64,000 nucleotides of DNA. Origin: Sphingomonas sp. Leaf343. Lineage in GTDB: Bacteria; Pseudomonadota; Alphaproteobacteria; Sphingomonadales; Sphingomonadaceae. This document shows positions 42,927 through 50,955 of the stretch, one piece after another (positions within the stretch are counted from its first letter, which is position 1; each line of letters begins with the position of its first letter). The translations under genes and the position numbers were made by a program. The notes beneath the pieces are model-generated. The model worked only from the letters and a program-made list of their open reading frames with translations. It had not been told where the DNA came from and did not search any database. The stretch covers positions 237,396-301,395 of the forward strand of contig NZ_LMPG01000013.1 in assembly GCF_001423765.1 (NCBI RefSeq), given 5' to 3'.

Positions 42927-43937
42927 TCAGGGCGACAGCAAGCCCAGAAAACACGCGCCCGGCACATCGGCGCGGCCGGCCGGCGGCTGGGGTATTCCCC
43001 CGGCATCCAGCGGCAACAGCGTGACGCCACCCGCCTGCTCGTGCGCGACCAGCAGATGCTCGTCCGCCACCAGCAGAAAGCGCGGCGAGCGGCCGCCGGT
43101 CGGCACATGCCCCAGCGGCGTCGCATCGCCGGACGCGTCGAGCGCGAAGGTCGCGATGCTGTCATGGCCGCGATTGCTGACATGGAGGCGCGTCCCCGCG
43201 TCATTCAGCACGATCGCCCCGCCCAGGCTCTCGACCGTCGTCCCGGCGGGCAGCATCGGCCATGTCCGCTCCGCCGTCAGCATGCCACGTCCGCCGACCC
43301 GCAGCACCGTCAGCGTCGAGGCGAGCTCGCAGAGCAGATAGGCGACCGGCCGCGACGGGTGGAACGCAAGCTGGCGCGGCCCTGAACCCGGCGGCGCGAC
43401 ATGCGCGACGACAGGTTCGCCCAGCGCGCCTTGCCGCGGATGGAATAACAGGATGCGATCCGCACCCAGATCGACCGCATAAAGCCGCCCGGCAGGGTCG
43501 AACCCCACCCAGTGCGCATGCGGCCCCGCCTGACGATCCTTAACCGGGCCGCTGCCGCGATGACGATGGATGGCGGGCGCACCCGACGGGCGACCGGTGT
43601 CCGGATCGATCCGGAACAGCGCGACCGCCCCGTCGCCATAATTCGCCACCGCCAACAACCCTGCGGACGCATCGAGCGCGAGGTGGCAGGGATCGATCCC
43701 ACCCGACCCGAACGACACCGACGGCTGCCACCCCGTCGCCGCGTCCAGCGCGACGATCCGTCCCGCCGCCTCGTCCACGACGAACCAGCGCCGCGTTCCC
43801 GGCACGGCCACCCCGGCGGAGACGTTGACGACCGGCGCGATCGGGTCGCCGACGCGCAGCACGCCAGCGGTCAGGTCCAGCGGATACAGGCCGCGCGCCC
43901 CTGTGCCTGCATAGCCCCCTGCGATCAGCATCGTCAT
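42927..43937 (-). CDS. Lactonase-family beta-propeller (6-phosphogluconolactonase-like, PF10282)
   Basis: A 336-aa seven-bladed propeller with repeated blade patterns: GGIDPCHLALDASAGLLAVANYGDGAVALF, GPHAHWVGFDPAGRLYAVDLGADRILLF, GSGPRQLAFHPSRPVAYLLCELASTLTVL and GTRLHVSNRGHDSIATF. These match the cyanobacterial/YbhE lactonase family. It may hydrolyse 6-phosphogluconolactone or another sugar lactone; there is no signal peptide from the chosen ATG at 43937. Frames to 44015 lack homology. Its divergent neighbour is crtX. Confidence 0.82.
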   Translation of the reverse strand: MTMLIAGGYAGTGARGLYPLDLTAGVLRVGDPIAPVVNVSAGVAVPGTRRWFVVDEAAGRIVALDAATGWQPSVSFGSGGIDPCHLALDASAGLLAVANYGDGAVALFRIDPDTGRPSGAPAIHRHRGSGPVKDRQAGPHAHWVGFDPAGRLYAVDLGADRILLFHPRQGALGEPVVAHVAPPGSGPRQLAFHPSRPVAYLLCELASTLTVLRVGGRGMLTAERTWPMLPAGTTVESLGGAIVLNDAGTRLHVSNRGHDSIATFALDASGDATPLGHVPTGGRSPRFLLVADEHLLVAHEQAGGVTLLPLDAGGIPQPPAGRADVPGACFLGLLSP

Positions 43938-44073
43938 GTCCGTCCTCCTGCCGACGTCGCATGCCCCCGCCGCAGGACGGATGCCATGAAAAGGATCGGC
44001 TATCCGGCTCACCACCTCACCTCCTTGCTAATGCTGGTGATTACGACGAGGGCACTCGCGACTGAAACATGCC

Positions 44074-44098
44074 GCCCCCTGATCGAGATCAGCGGGGC
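44074..44098. repeat. Inverted repeat between lactonase and crtX
   Basis: GCCCCCTGATC and GATCAGCGGGGC are complementary with a single bulged base, separated by GA. It lies in the 267-bp divergent gap, so it could be a shared operator. No promoter is clear to me in this gap. Confidence 0.4.
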
Positions 44099-44204
44099 AT
44101 CATGACGATCGTGATAGCGCGGCGAGGTCATGTCCGCGCGAGTATGATCGATTTTTGCCAGCCGTCCGCCCCGGTCCGATAGCGACGACGTCACGGTCCG
44201 GCCC

Positions 44205-45449
44205 ATGCGCGCACCGGTCACACCTGCCCGGCGGCACGTCGCGATCGTCTCGCCGCCGACGGCGGGTCACCTCAACCCGTTGCAGGTGCTGGGCGGCGAG
44301 CTGATCGCGCTCGGCCACCGGGTGACGTTCGTGCATGGCGGCGATGTGGCCGCGCATATCGCCGACGACCGGATCGGCTTCGCGCCGCTCCCGACATCGA
44401 TCGCCCTCGCCGCCTATCTGAAGCGGCTGGCCGATCCGACCGGTCCGGCGGGCTTGATGCGGATGATCCGCGCCACCGCCGGCCTGACCCGCCTGCTGCT
44501 GGACGAGGCGCCGGCGGTGCTGGAGCGGATCGGCGCCGACGCGGTGATCGCCGATGCCGCGGAACCGGCGGGTCCGCTGATCGCCGCACGGCTCGGCATC
44601 CCGCATGTCATCAGCGTGACCGGCCTGCCGCTGCTGCGCGAAACCGCCGTTCCGCCGCCTTTCGTCGGCTGGCGTTACCGGACCGACCCGTGGGGCCGCC
44701 ATCGCAATTGGGCGGGGTACACGATATCCGACCTGCTGCTCCGCCCGATCACGCAGGTGCTGGAGGAAAGGCGGCGCGCGTGGAGACTCGCGGAAACGGA
44801 CGAACGCGACACCCTTCAGATCGCGCAATGCCCGCGCAGTCTGGATTATCCGCGCACCGCGCTGCCCCCCGGTTTCCGGTATGGCGGCCCCTGGCGGGCA
44901 GAGGATGACGAAGAAGTCGTGCTGCCCGACGATGGCCGGCCGCTGGTCTTCTGCTCGCTCGGCACGTTGCAGGGGTCGCGCCGGGCGGTGTTCGCGAAGA
45001 TCGCCGATGCCTGTGCGCGGATCGGCGCGCGCGCGGTGATCGCGCATGGCGGCGGCCTGTCGGCGGAGGAGGAAGCGACGCTGCCGGGCGATCCGCTGGT
45101 GCGCGCCTTCTGGCCGCAACGGGCGGTCCTGCGCCACAGTGCGGCGGCGGTGCTGCACGGCGGCTTCAATTCGGTGCTCGATGCGCTGGCCGCCGGCGTG
45201 CCGATGATCGTGCTGCCGATCGCGTTCGAACAGCCCGGCACCGCCGCGCGCGTCGCGCATCTCGGCGCGGGGCGCATCGTCTCTCCGACACGGGCGTCGG
45301 CCAGGGACATCGCCACCGCGCTGGCCGACGTGATCGGATCGCCGCACTACCGCGCCGCGGCGCGGCGCCTGTCCGGGGAGATCGCGACGGCCGGCGGTGC
45401 CCCGGCTGCTGCCGCCGCCGTCAGCGCCGGGTTCATCCTGCGCGCGTAA
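44205..45449 (+). CDS. crtX: Carotenoid glucosyltransferase (CrtX/zeaxanthin glucosyltransferase-like)
   Basis: A 414-aa UGT-type (GT1) glycosyltransferase. The N-terminal acceptor domain starts VAIVSPPTAGHLNPLQVLGGEL, and ADAAEPAGPLIAARLGIPHV is typical of CrtX. The donor domain has VFCSLGTLQGSR, then FWPQRAVLRHSAAAVLHGGFNSVLDALAAGVPMIVLPIAFEQPGTAARV, the nucleotide-sugar signature with its HGG and E/Q pair. It should transfer glucose to hydroxylated carotenoids such as zeaxanthin, astaxanthin or nostoxanthin-type products. It converges on and overlaps crtW by 17 bp, so it is a separate transcript from the crtZ-crtW pair. Confidence 0.88.
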   Translation: MRAPVTPARRHVAIVSPPTAGHLNPLQVLGGELIALGHRVTFVHGGDVAAHIADDRIGFAPLPTSIALAAYLKRLADPTGPAGLMRMIRATAGLTRLLLDEAPAVLERIGADAVIADAAEPAGPLIAARLGIPHVISVTGLPLLRETAVPPPFVGWRYRTDPWGRHRNWAGYTISDLLLRPITQVLEERRRAWRLAETDERDTLQIAQCPRSLDYPRTALPPGFRYGGPWRAEDDEEVVLPDDGRPLVFCSLGTLQGSRRAVFAKIADACARIGARAVIAHGGGLSAEEEATLPGDPLVRAFWPQRAVLRHSAAAVLHGGFNSVLDALAAGVPMIVLPIAFEQPGTAARVAHLGAGRIVSPTRASARDIATALADVIGSPHYRAAARRLSGEIATAGGAPAAAAAVSAGFILRA

Positions 45450-46152
45450 GACGGGGCAGCCGCCACCACGGCGTCTGCGGCTTCAGATGATGTTCGTGGT
45501 GATAGGCCCCGAAATGGAAACAGGTCACCAGCGACGCCAGCGGCGACAGCGAATTGCTGCGGGCGTTGTGCGTGTCGGCGAACGGCGTGTCGTCGTGGCG
45601 GTGCGGCAGATAGGTGCCGAACACGAACAGTTGCGCCAGCGCCAGCAGCGCCGGCACCGCCCAGAAGGCGACGATGTTGATGAGCGATGCGCCCAACAGC
45701 ATATAGGCGACAGCCGCCACGGTGATCCTCAGGATCTGGCCGTGCGTGTAATAGCCGCGAAAGAAGTGCACGAACCACGGCAACGCCTGTCGCGGAGCGC
45801 CCGCATGGAAATCGGGGTCGTCGGCCGTACCCGGCGCGGCGTGATGCGCGTGATGCTTGGGATAGAGCGCACCGTAGGACAGCCCCGCATACGCCGCGAG
45901 GCACAGCGTCCCGACCACTGTGTTCCAGCCCCGCCGGCCGGGCGCGAACGAACCGTGCATGCAGTCGTGCGCGACGATGAACAGCCCGGTGCTCAGCCAC
46001 GCCTGCACGACGATCAGCACCAGCGCGACCGGCGCGGTCGTCCAGCGCCATTCCCACAGGAAGATGCCGCCGATGTGGATCGCCAGCCACGCGCCCCCGA
46101 TCGCCGCGGCGAGCAGGATGCTGGTGCGCCCGTCTGACCCCTTGCCCGTCAC
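45433..46152 (-). CDS. crtW: Beta-carotene 4-ketolase (CrtW)
   Basis: A 239-aa membrane di-iron oxygenase that adds keto groups to beta-ionone rings. Histidine boxes are HDCMHGSF (near 66), PKHHAHH (near 103) and FGAYHHEHHLKPQTPWWRLP near the C terminus, with PHRHDDTPFADTHNARS in between; these are CrtW-specific. It starts at GTG 46152, overlapping the crtZ stop by 4 bp. With CrtZ it should make astaxanthin or adonixanthin from beta-carotene supplied by genes elsewhere. Confidence 0.95.
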   Translation of the reverse strand: MTGKGSDGRTSILLAAAIGGAWLAIHIGGIFLWEWRWTTAPVALVLIVVQAWLSTGLFIVAHDCMHGSFAPGRRGWNTVVGTLCLAAYAGLSYGALYPKHHAHHAAPGTADDPDFHAGAPRQALPWFVHFFRGYYTHGQILRITVAAVAYMLLGASLINIVAFWAVPALLALAQLFVFGTYLPHRHDDTPFADTHNARSNSLSPLASLVTCFHFGAYHHEHHLKPQTPWWRLPRLTRAG

Positions 46153-46616
46153 CGCTCCACGCGCTCCGACAGCTTCCGCTTCAGCTTCGCCGGGTCCGGC
46201 GCGAACAGAAACCCGAAGCTGACGCCGCCGTCCTTGCCCTTGACCGCGTGGTGCAAGCGATGCGCCTGCAACAGCCGCTTGGAATAGCCGCGACGCGGGA
46301 CCCAGCGCATGCCGAAACGCTGGTGGACCATCATGTCGTGCACGAACGCATAGATGCCGCCGTAAATGGTGATGCCCAGCGCCGCCCACCACAACGGCTC
46401 CCACCACATGCCCGCCACGAACAAGCCGACGACGATGACCGCGAAGGTAACGGCGTAGAGGTCGTTCTTCTCGAACGCGCCCTCGTGCGGCTCGTGATGC
46501 GACCGGTGCCAGCCCCAGCCCCAGCCGTGCATCACGTATTTGTGCGTCGCCCAGGCGAAACACTCCATGAAGACCACCATGCCGACCACCAGCGCCAGCT
46601 TCTCAAACCACGTCAT
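46149..46616 (-). CDS. crtZ: Beta-carotene 3-hydroxylase (CrtZ)
   Basis: A 155-aa membrane di-iron hydroxylase forming zeaxanthin-type carotenoids. The histidine motifs are complete: HKYVMH, HRSHHEPH, HDMMVH and HRLHH, spread over four hydrophobic segments, at normal CrtZ length. The stop overlaps crtW and the start lies within the last 14 bp of the PAP2 gene, so the three are one transcription unit. Confidence 0.96.
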   Translation of the reverse strand: MTWFEKLALVVGMVVFMECFAWATHKYVMHGWGWGWHRSHHEPHEGAFEKNDLYAVTFAVIVVGLFVAGMWWEPLWWAALGITIYGGIYAFVHDMMVHQRFGMRWVPRRGYSKRLLQAHRLHHAVKGKDGGVSFGFLFAPDPAKLKRKLSERVER

Positions 46617-47613
46617 CGCCTACTCCAGACCCGGTCGCTGTACGCCGCCGGCCGCGCCCCGCCAACCGCAACCCGGCGGCCGGACCTGTGATCGGGGTTA
46701 CCGCATCCCCGAATATAGGTCGCTGCGCCGCTGCCCGCACCCGGACGATATAAGCCCCCGCGACGATCGCCGGCGGCGCGATGGCGATCCCCGCCAGCAC
46801 GTCGACGCCGTAATGCCCGCCGAACACCGGCGTGGCGACGATCGTCACCCCCGCCCACACCGGCGCGACGATCCGCCAGACCGGCACGTCCCGTTGTGCC
46901 CGGGCGAGGATGATCGGCAACGTGGCATGAAAACTGGGAAAGGTGACGATCCCCATCAACTGCGTCAGGTCCAGCGTCCGCCACGATCCGTCGCGCAGGC
47001 CGACAATCATCGCCCGCTCCATCCACGCGACCGATGGCCAGAGCCGACGATACCCGGCCGGGTCGAAGACGTTGCCCATGGCGGGCATCGCGCCGGAGAT
47101 CAGGATGGTTGCGAACCCGCCGACGATCGCCGCCGCCACCGCGATCCGCAGCGCGTCGAACCGGCCGACCGCACTCAGCACGACGATACAGACGATCATC
47201 TGCACCGTCAGGCTGTGATAGGCCACACCGCCCACCCACAACGCGACCGGATGACCGTCGAGCGCGTCGAACACCGCCGGCCATTCGAAGCCGAGCCGGA
47301 CATCCGCCGCCGCCAGTCGCCCGTCCCATAACGGCCCGGCGCGTGCGGCGAGGGCATAGGACAGGACGACGCCGATGATCGTGAACGACGTCATCAGCAG
47401 GAACGCCGTCGCCCCCGCCGCCAGCCGCGGCCGCCCGCGCGTTCGCCCCAGAACCGCACCCGCCCATAGCAGGCCGATCGCCGCGGCCGGCACGATCGCG
47501 CGCGCGGCATCGATGCGGAACCCGAGTCCGCGACACGCGATCAGGCACGCCCCGGCCATCGCGACGATCAGCCACCAGGATGCGGTATCCGCCGTCTCGT
47601 TCGCATGTCTCAC
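46603..47613 (-). CDS. PAP2-superfamily multispanning membrane phosphatase/transferase
   Basis: A 336-aa polytopic membrane protein with about eight hydrophobic segments and the C-terminal PAP2 catalytic motifs: TFPSFHATLPIILARAQRD and GGHYGVDVLAGIAIA. The first PAP2 motif (KxxxxxxRP) is not obvious, as in the Aur1/inositolphosphotransferase-like branch. It may act on a lipid phosphate or transfer a head group. The start is GTG, and it overlaps crtZ by 14 bp in the same operon. A direct carotenoid role is not shown; co-expression is the only link. Confidence 0.78.
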   Translation of the reverse strand: MRHANETADTASWWLIVAMAGACLIACRGLGFRIDAARAIVPAAAIGLLWAGAVLGRTRGRPRLAAGATAFLLMTSFTIIGVVLSYALAARAGPLWDGRLAAADVRLGFEWPAVFDALDGHPVALWVGGVAYHSLTVQMIVCIVVLSAVGRFDALRIAVAAAIVGGFATILISGAMPAMGNVFDPAGYRRLWPSVAWMERAMIVGLRDGSWRTLDLTQLMGIVTFPSFHATLPIILARAQRDVPVWRIVAPVWAGVTIVATPVFGGHYGVDVLAGIAIAPPAIVAGAYIVRVRAAAQRPIFGDAVTPITGPAAGLRLAGRGRRRTATGSGVGDDVV

Positions 47614-47775
47614 GGGCGCTCAACGCCGCACGTTGCGACCGGTGCCGATGACGCAGCGGCGGGCACTTCGGTCGGACGACCCATTCCATCAAACTGCATC
47701 TCTCGCCGATCGATAGACATAACGCGCTGTCCTACAACGATTATCGCTGTCATGCCCGGGATCGGGAGGTGGATC

Positions 47776-47868
47776 ATGACGAATCTCGACGCACCGATGC
47801 TGATGGCGCTGGCCGCACTGGTCAGCAGCGTTTCCGGCCTGATCTGGGCGATCCGTCGCAAGGCGTGA
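47776..47868 (+). CDS. 30-residue single-pass membrane peptide
   Basis: A 30-aa open frame, MTNLDAPMLMALAALVSSV followed by SGLIWAIRRKA: one transmembrane helix with a basic cytoplasmic tail. It has a strong CGGGAGGTGG ribosome-binding site 3-5 bases upstream, which is why I list it. No family is known to me and codon evidence is too short to prove translation. Confidence 0.5.
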   Translation: MTNLDAPMLMALAALVSSVSGLIWAIRRKA

Positions 47869-47952
47869 CGCCGTCGACCCGAACGGCTCGCCAGCGGTTG
47901 CGCGATCGGACGGCGGGCGGCATCGTCGGAACGCACACGCGAAAGGATTATC

Positions 47953-48351
47953 ATGGTGGTGGACCGTCGACGCTGGATAGGGCTGCTCACGCTGTCGGGC
48001 CTGACCATCCTGACCGGCCGGGCGATCGCCGCCGGCCGGGCGAACCCGCGCAAGCAGATCGTCCACCACGTCTTCTTCTGGCTGAAGGACCCCGCCGACG
48101 CGCCCCGGCTGATCGCCGGGCTGAAGACGTTGCGTGACATCCCCGAAATCCGCGAACTGCGCATCGGCGTGCCTGCCGCGACGGAGAAGCGTTCCGTGGT
48201 CGACAGCAGCTACGACGTGTCCGAACTGATGATCTTCGACACGGTTCAGGATCAGGGCCGGTATCAGGAACATCCCATCCACAAGCGCTTCGTGGCGGAA
48301 TGCGGGGACCTGTGGGACCGCGTCGTCGTCTATGACAGCGTCGACGTCTGA
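47953..48351 (+). CDS. Exported Dabb-domain (stress-responsive A/B barrel) protein
   Basis: A 132-aa protein with a twin-arginine-like leader ([26 protein letters not shown]) followed by a Dabb ferredoxin-like barrel: [59 protein letters not shown]. Dabb proteins are small dimeric barrels of varied, mostly unknown function. The next gene begins 5 bases after its stop. Export is inferred only from the leader. Confidence 0.8.
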   Translation: MVVDRRRWIGLLTLSGLTILTGRAIAAGRANPRKQIVHHVFFWLKDPADAPRLIAGLKTLRDIPEIRELRIGVPAATEKRSVVDSSYDVSELMIFDTVQDQGRYQEHPIHKRFVAECGDLWDRVVVYDSVDV

Positions 48352-48356
48352 CCGTC

Positions 48357-48632
48357 GTGCCCAAAGACCCGACGTCCGCAGACTATGAACATGGCCGCCG
48401 CGACGGCCTGCGCCTCGCCTTGGCGATCATGGCGGCGGAGGAGGCGAAATGGGCCGCCCTGGTCGGCGAAAGCCCGTCGTGGCGCACCAACGCCACGCGG
48501 GAGGTGCGGCGCAAGATGATGGACGTGGCGCAAAAGCGCGTCCGGACCGTGCTCAACCGGATGACCCCCGCCGGGGAAGACGAGGCGATGAGCACCGAAC
48601 TGGCGTCGGCGCTCGACCGGATCGGCCTCTGA
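48357..48632 (+). CDS. Small hypothetical protein
   Basis: A 91-aa charged helical protein starting at GTG (MPKDPTSADYEHGRRDGLRLALAIMAAEEAKW...). No domain or membrane segment; no family recognised. It is probably co-transcribed with the upstream Dabb gene (5-bp gap). The next gene begins 71 bp on. Confidence 0.55.
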   Translation: MPKDPTSADYEHGRRDGLRLALAIMAAEEAKWAALVGESPSWRTNATREVRRKMMDVAQKRVRTVLNRMTPAGEDEAMSTELASALDRIGL

Positions 48633-48702
48633 TCCCCCCGTGTGGACCCCAGGCGCCAGCGTGGCGGTTTGCACAGGCTCGCCGCCGCCCCATCTTGATA
48701 GC

Positions 48703-49521
48703 ATGAGCGAGGAACTGATCCGGCTGGGGCTGGTCGACGAAGAGGATATCGTGCTGGACGAGGCGGCGCTGACGCTGGCGCTGCTCGATCATCCGGATAC
48801 CGATCTGGAACCCTATCGCGACCTGCTGGCCGACATCGCGGTCCGGCTGGACGCGGTCGGTGGCGATGCGGCGACGGCGGAAGACCGGGCGGCGGCGCTC
48901 GCCTCCGTCCTGGCCGGCGAGTTCGGCTTCATCGGCGATCAGGACAGCTATGACGATCCCGACAATGCCGACCTGATCCGGGTGATCGATCGCCGGCGCG
49001 GCCTGCCGGTCAGCCTGTCGATCCTCCATGTCGCTGCGGCGCGGCGCGTTGGCTGGCGGGCCGATCTGCTCGATCTGCCCGGCCATGTGCTGGTGCTGAT
49101 CGCGGGCGACGGCGCGCCGGGCGATGACGCGCCGGTGATCGTCGATCCCTTTCATGGCGGCGCGCGCGTCGGGGCGGAACAGCTTGCGGCGTTGCTGACC
49201 GCGTTCGGCAACGGGCGCGCGTCGGGCGCGCCGACCGTCGGCACGATGCCCAACCGGGCCGTCCTGATCCGCCTGCTCCTGAACCAGGCGACCCGCGCCG
49301 AACGTGGCGGCAAGGGGCGCCGTGCGCTTCATCTCTATCGCCGCATGACGCTGATGGCCCCGGCCTATGGTCATGCGTGGTGGGAACAGGCGCGGCTGGA
49401 ACTGGTCGACGGCGACGTACCCGCCGCCCGCCGCAGCCTGAGCGCGATGCTGGAGATCACGCGCGAGCCGGAGCTACGACAACGCATCTCCGATACGTTG
49501 CAGTCGCTGCCCGCGGCCTGA
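48703..49521 (+). CDS. SirB1-family transglutaminase-like/TPR protein
   Basis: A 272-aa cytoplasmic protein of the SirB1 family. The transglutaminase-like core is recognised by LIRVIDRRRGLPVSLSILHVAAARRVGW and LLDLPGHVLVLI, with the downstream aspartate in PVIVDPFHGG. A TPR-like C-terminal part follows (GKGRRALHLYRRMTLMAPAYGHAWWEQARLEL). The usual catalytic cysteine position does not show an obvious Cys, as in many SirB1 proteins, so enzymatic activity is doubtful. Start at 48703; upstream frame to 48640 has no support. Confidence 0.8.
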   Translation: MSEELIRLGLVDEEDIVLDEAALTLALLDHPDTDLEPYRDLLADIAVRLDAVGGDAATAEDRAAALASVLAGEFGFIGDQDSYDDPDNADLIRVIDRRRGLPVSLSILHVAAARRVGWRADLLDLPGHVLVLIAGDGAPGDDAPVIVDPFHGGARVGAEQLAALLTAFGNGRASGAPTVGTMPNRAVLIRLLLNQATRAERGGKGRRALHLYRRMTLMAPAYGHAWWEQARLELVDGDVPAARRSLSAMLEITREPELRQRISDTLQSLPAA

Positions 49522-49598
49522 ACGGTTGCGTCGCCGCTTGTCCGGGCGCGCCCGCCGCGACATAGCGCGCCTTCCCTGATGCTGCCGGATTGCCACCG

Positions 49599-50882
49599 AT
49601 GACGACGATGCGAGCCGCCGGAATCGATTTCGGGACGACGAACAGCGTCGCCGCCCTTGCCGATCGCGCCGGCGACCCCCGACTGGTGACACTGGACGGC
49701 CCCGACGGCGAAGTCTTCCGCTCGGCCCTGTGTTTCTGGCACGACGAGGATGTCCGCGGCGGCATCGCGGTGGAGGCCGGGCCGGCGGCGATCCGCGAAT
49801 ATCTGGAGTATCCGGGCGACAGCCGCTTCCTCCAGTCGTTCAAGTCGGTCGCCGCCAGCGCCTCGTTCGACACCGCGCCGGTGTTCGAAAAGCGATATCG
49901 GTTCGAGGAGCTGGGCCGCCTGTTCCTCCAGCGCTTCGCCGCGCAGGCGGGCGGCGCGCTCGACCGGCTCGACCGGGTCGTCGTCGGCCGGCCCGTCCGC
50001 TACGCTGGGTCGCGCCCCGACGAGGGACTGGCGCGCCAGCGTTACGACGGCATGTTCGACGGGTTCGCGGGCGAGGTCCACTATGTCTACGAACCGCTGG
50101 CGGCGGCGTTCGGCCATGCCGCCCGCCTGACCGAGCCGGCGACGCTGCTGGTCGCCGATTTCGGCGGCGGCACCAGCGATTTCTCCATCGTCAGCGTCGC
50201 GGAACCGGGGGCGGCGCGACGCTGCATCCCGCTCGGCCATGCCGGCATCGGCATCGCTGGCGACCGGCTGGACCAGCGCATCGTCGATCGACTGGTGCTG
50301 CCCCTGCTCGGCAAGGGTGGCAGCTATCGGTCGTTCGACAAGATACTGGAGATACCCGGCGGCTATTTCGCGGACTTCGCCGACTGGTCGAAGCTCGCGC
50401 TGATGCGCAACCGCAGGACGCTGGCCGAACTCGACCGGCTGCGGCGCAGCGCGGTCGATCCGGACGCGATCGGCCGCATGATCGCCCTGATCGAGGGCGA
50501 ACTCGGCTTCCCGCTCTACGACGCGGTCGGCCGGCTGAAGCGCACCTTGTCGACGGCGGACCACGCGACCTTCCGCTTCGCCGGCGCGGACATCGTGATC
50601 GAGCGCGACGTCGCGCGTGCCGAGTTCGAGGGGTGGATCGCCGACGACATCGCCCGCATCGCCGCGACCGTCGATCAGGCGCTGGCGAATGCGGGCGTGA
50701 CCGAACGGCAGATCGACCGCGTCTTCCTGACCGGCGGCACGTCGCTGGTCCCCGCCGTGCGCCAGGTGTTCGAGGCGCGGTTCGGCGCCGGACGCATCAT
50801 GTCGGGCGGCGAGCTGACCTCGATCGCTTATGGTCTGGCGCTGATCGCGCAGGCGGACGACGTCTCTCCCTGGACCGCCTGA
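49599..50882 (+). CDS. Hsp70-family chaperone-like ATPase (YegD-like)
   Basis: A 427-aa actin/Hsp70-fold ATPase lacking the substrate-binding domain of DnaK. Phosphate loop 1 is GIDFGTTNSVAAL, loop 2 is VADFGGGTSDFSIV and the adenosine motif is VFLTGGTSLVPAVRQVFEARFG. Length and motifs match YegD-type proteins. The ATG at 49599 begins MTTMRAAGIDFG; a TTG nine bases earlier is less likely. It is followed after 73 bp by the macroglobulin gene in the same direction. Confidence 0.88.
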   Translation: MTTMRAAGIDFGTTNSVAALADRAGDPRLVTLDGPDGEVFRSALCFWHDEDVRGGIAVEAGPAAIREYLEYPGDSRFLQSFKSVAASASFDTAPVFEKRYRFEELGRLFLQRFAAQAGGALDRLDRVVVGRPVRYAGSRPDEGLARQRYDGMFDGFAGEVHYVYEPLAAAFGHAARLTEPATLLVADFGGGTSDFSIVSVAEPGAARRCIPLGHAGIGIAGDRLDQRIVDRLVLPLLGKGGSYRSFDKILEIPGGYFADFADWSKLALMRNRRTLAELDRLRRSAVDPDAIGRMIALIEGELGFPLYDAVGRLKRTLSTADHATFRFAGADIVIERDVARAEFEGWIADDIARIAATVDQALANAGVTERQIDRVFLTGGTSLVPAVRQVFEARFGAGRIMSGGELTSIAYGLALIAQADDVSPWTA

Positions 50883-50955
50883 CCGCCCGTCGCATCCCGC
50901 TGGACTCTTGCGCGGGCGGGGGTAGCGTCTGCGCGACGGGCGGGGATGCGACACG

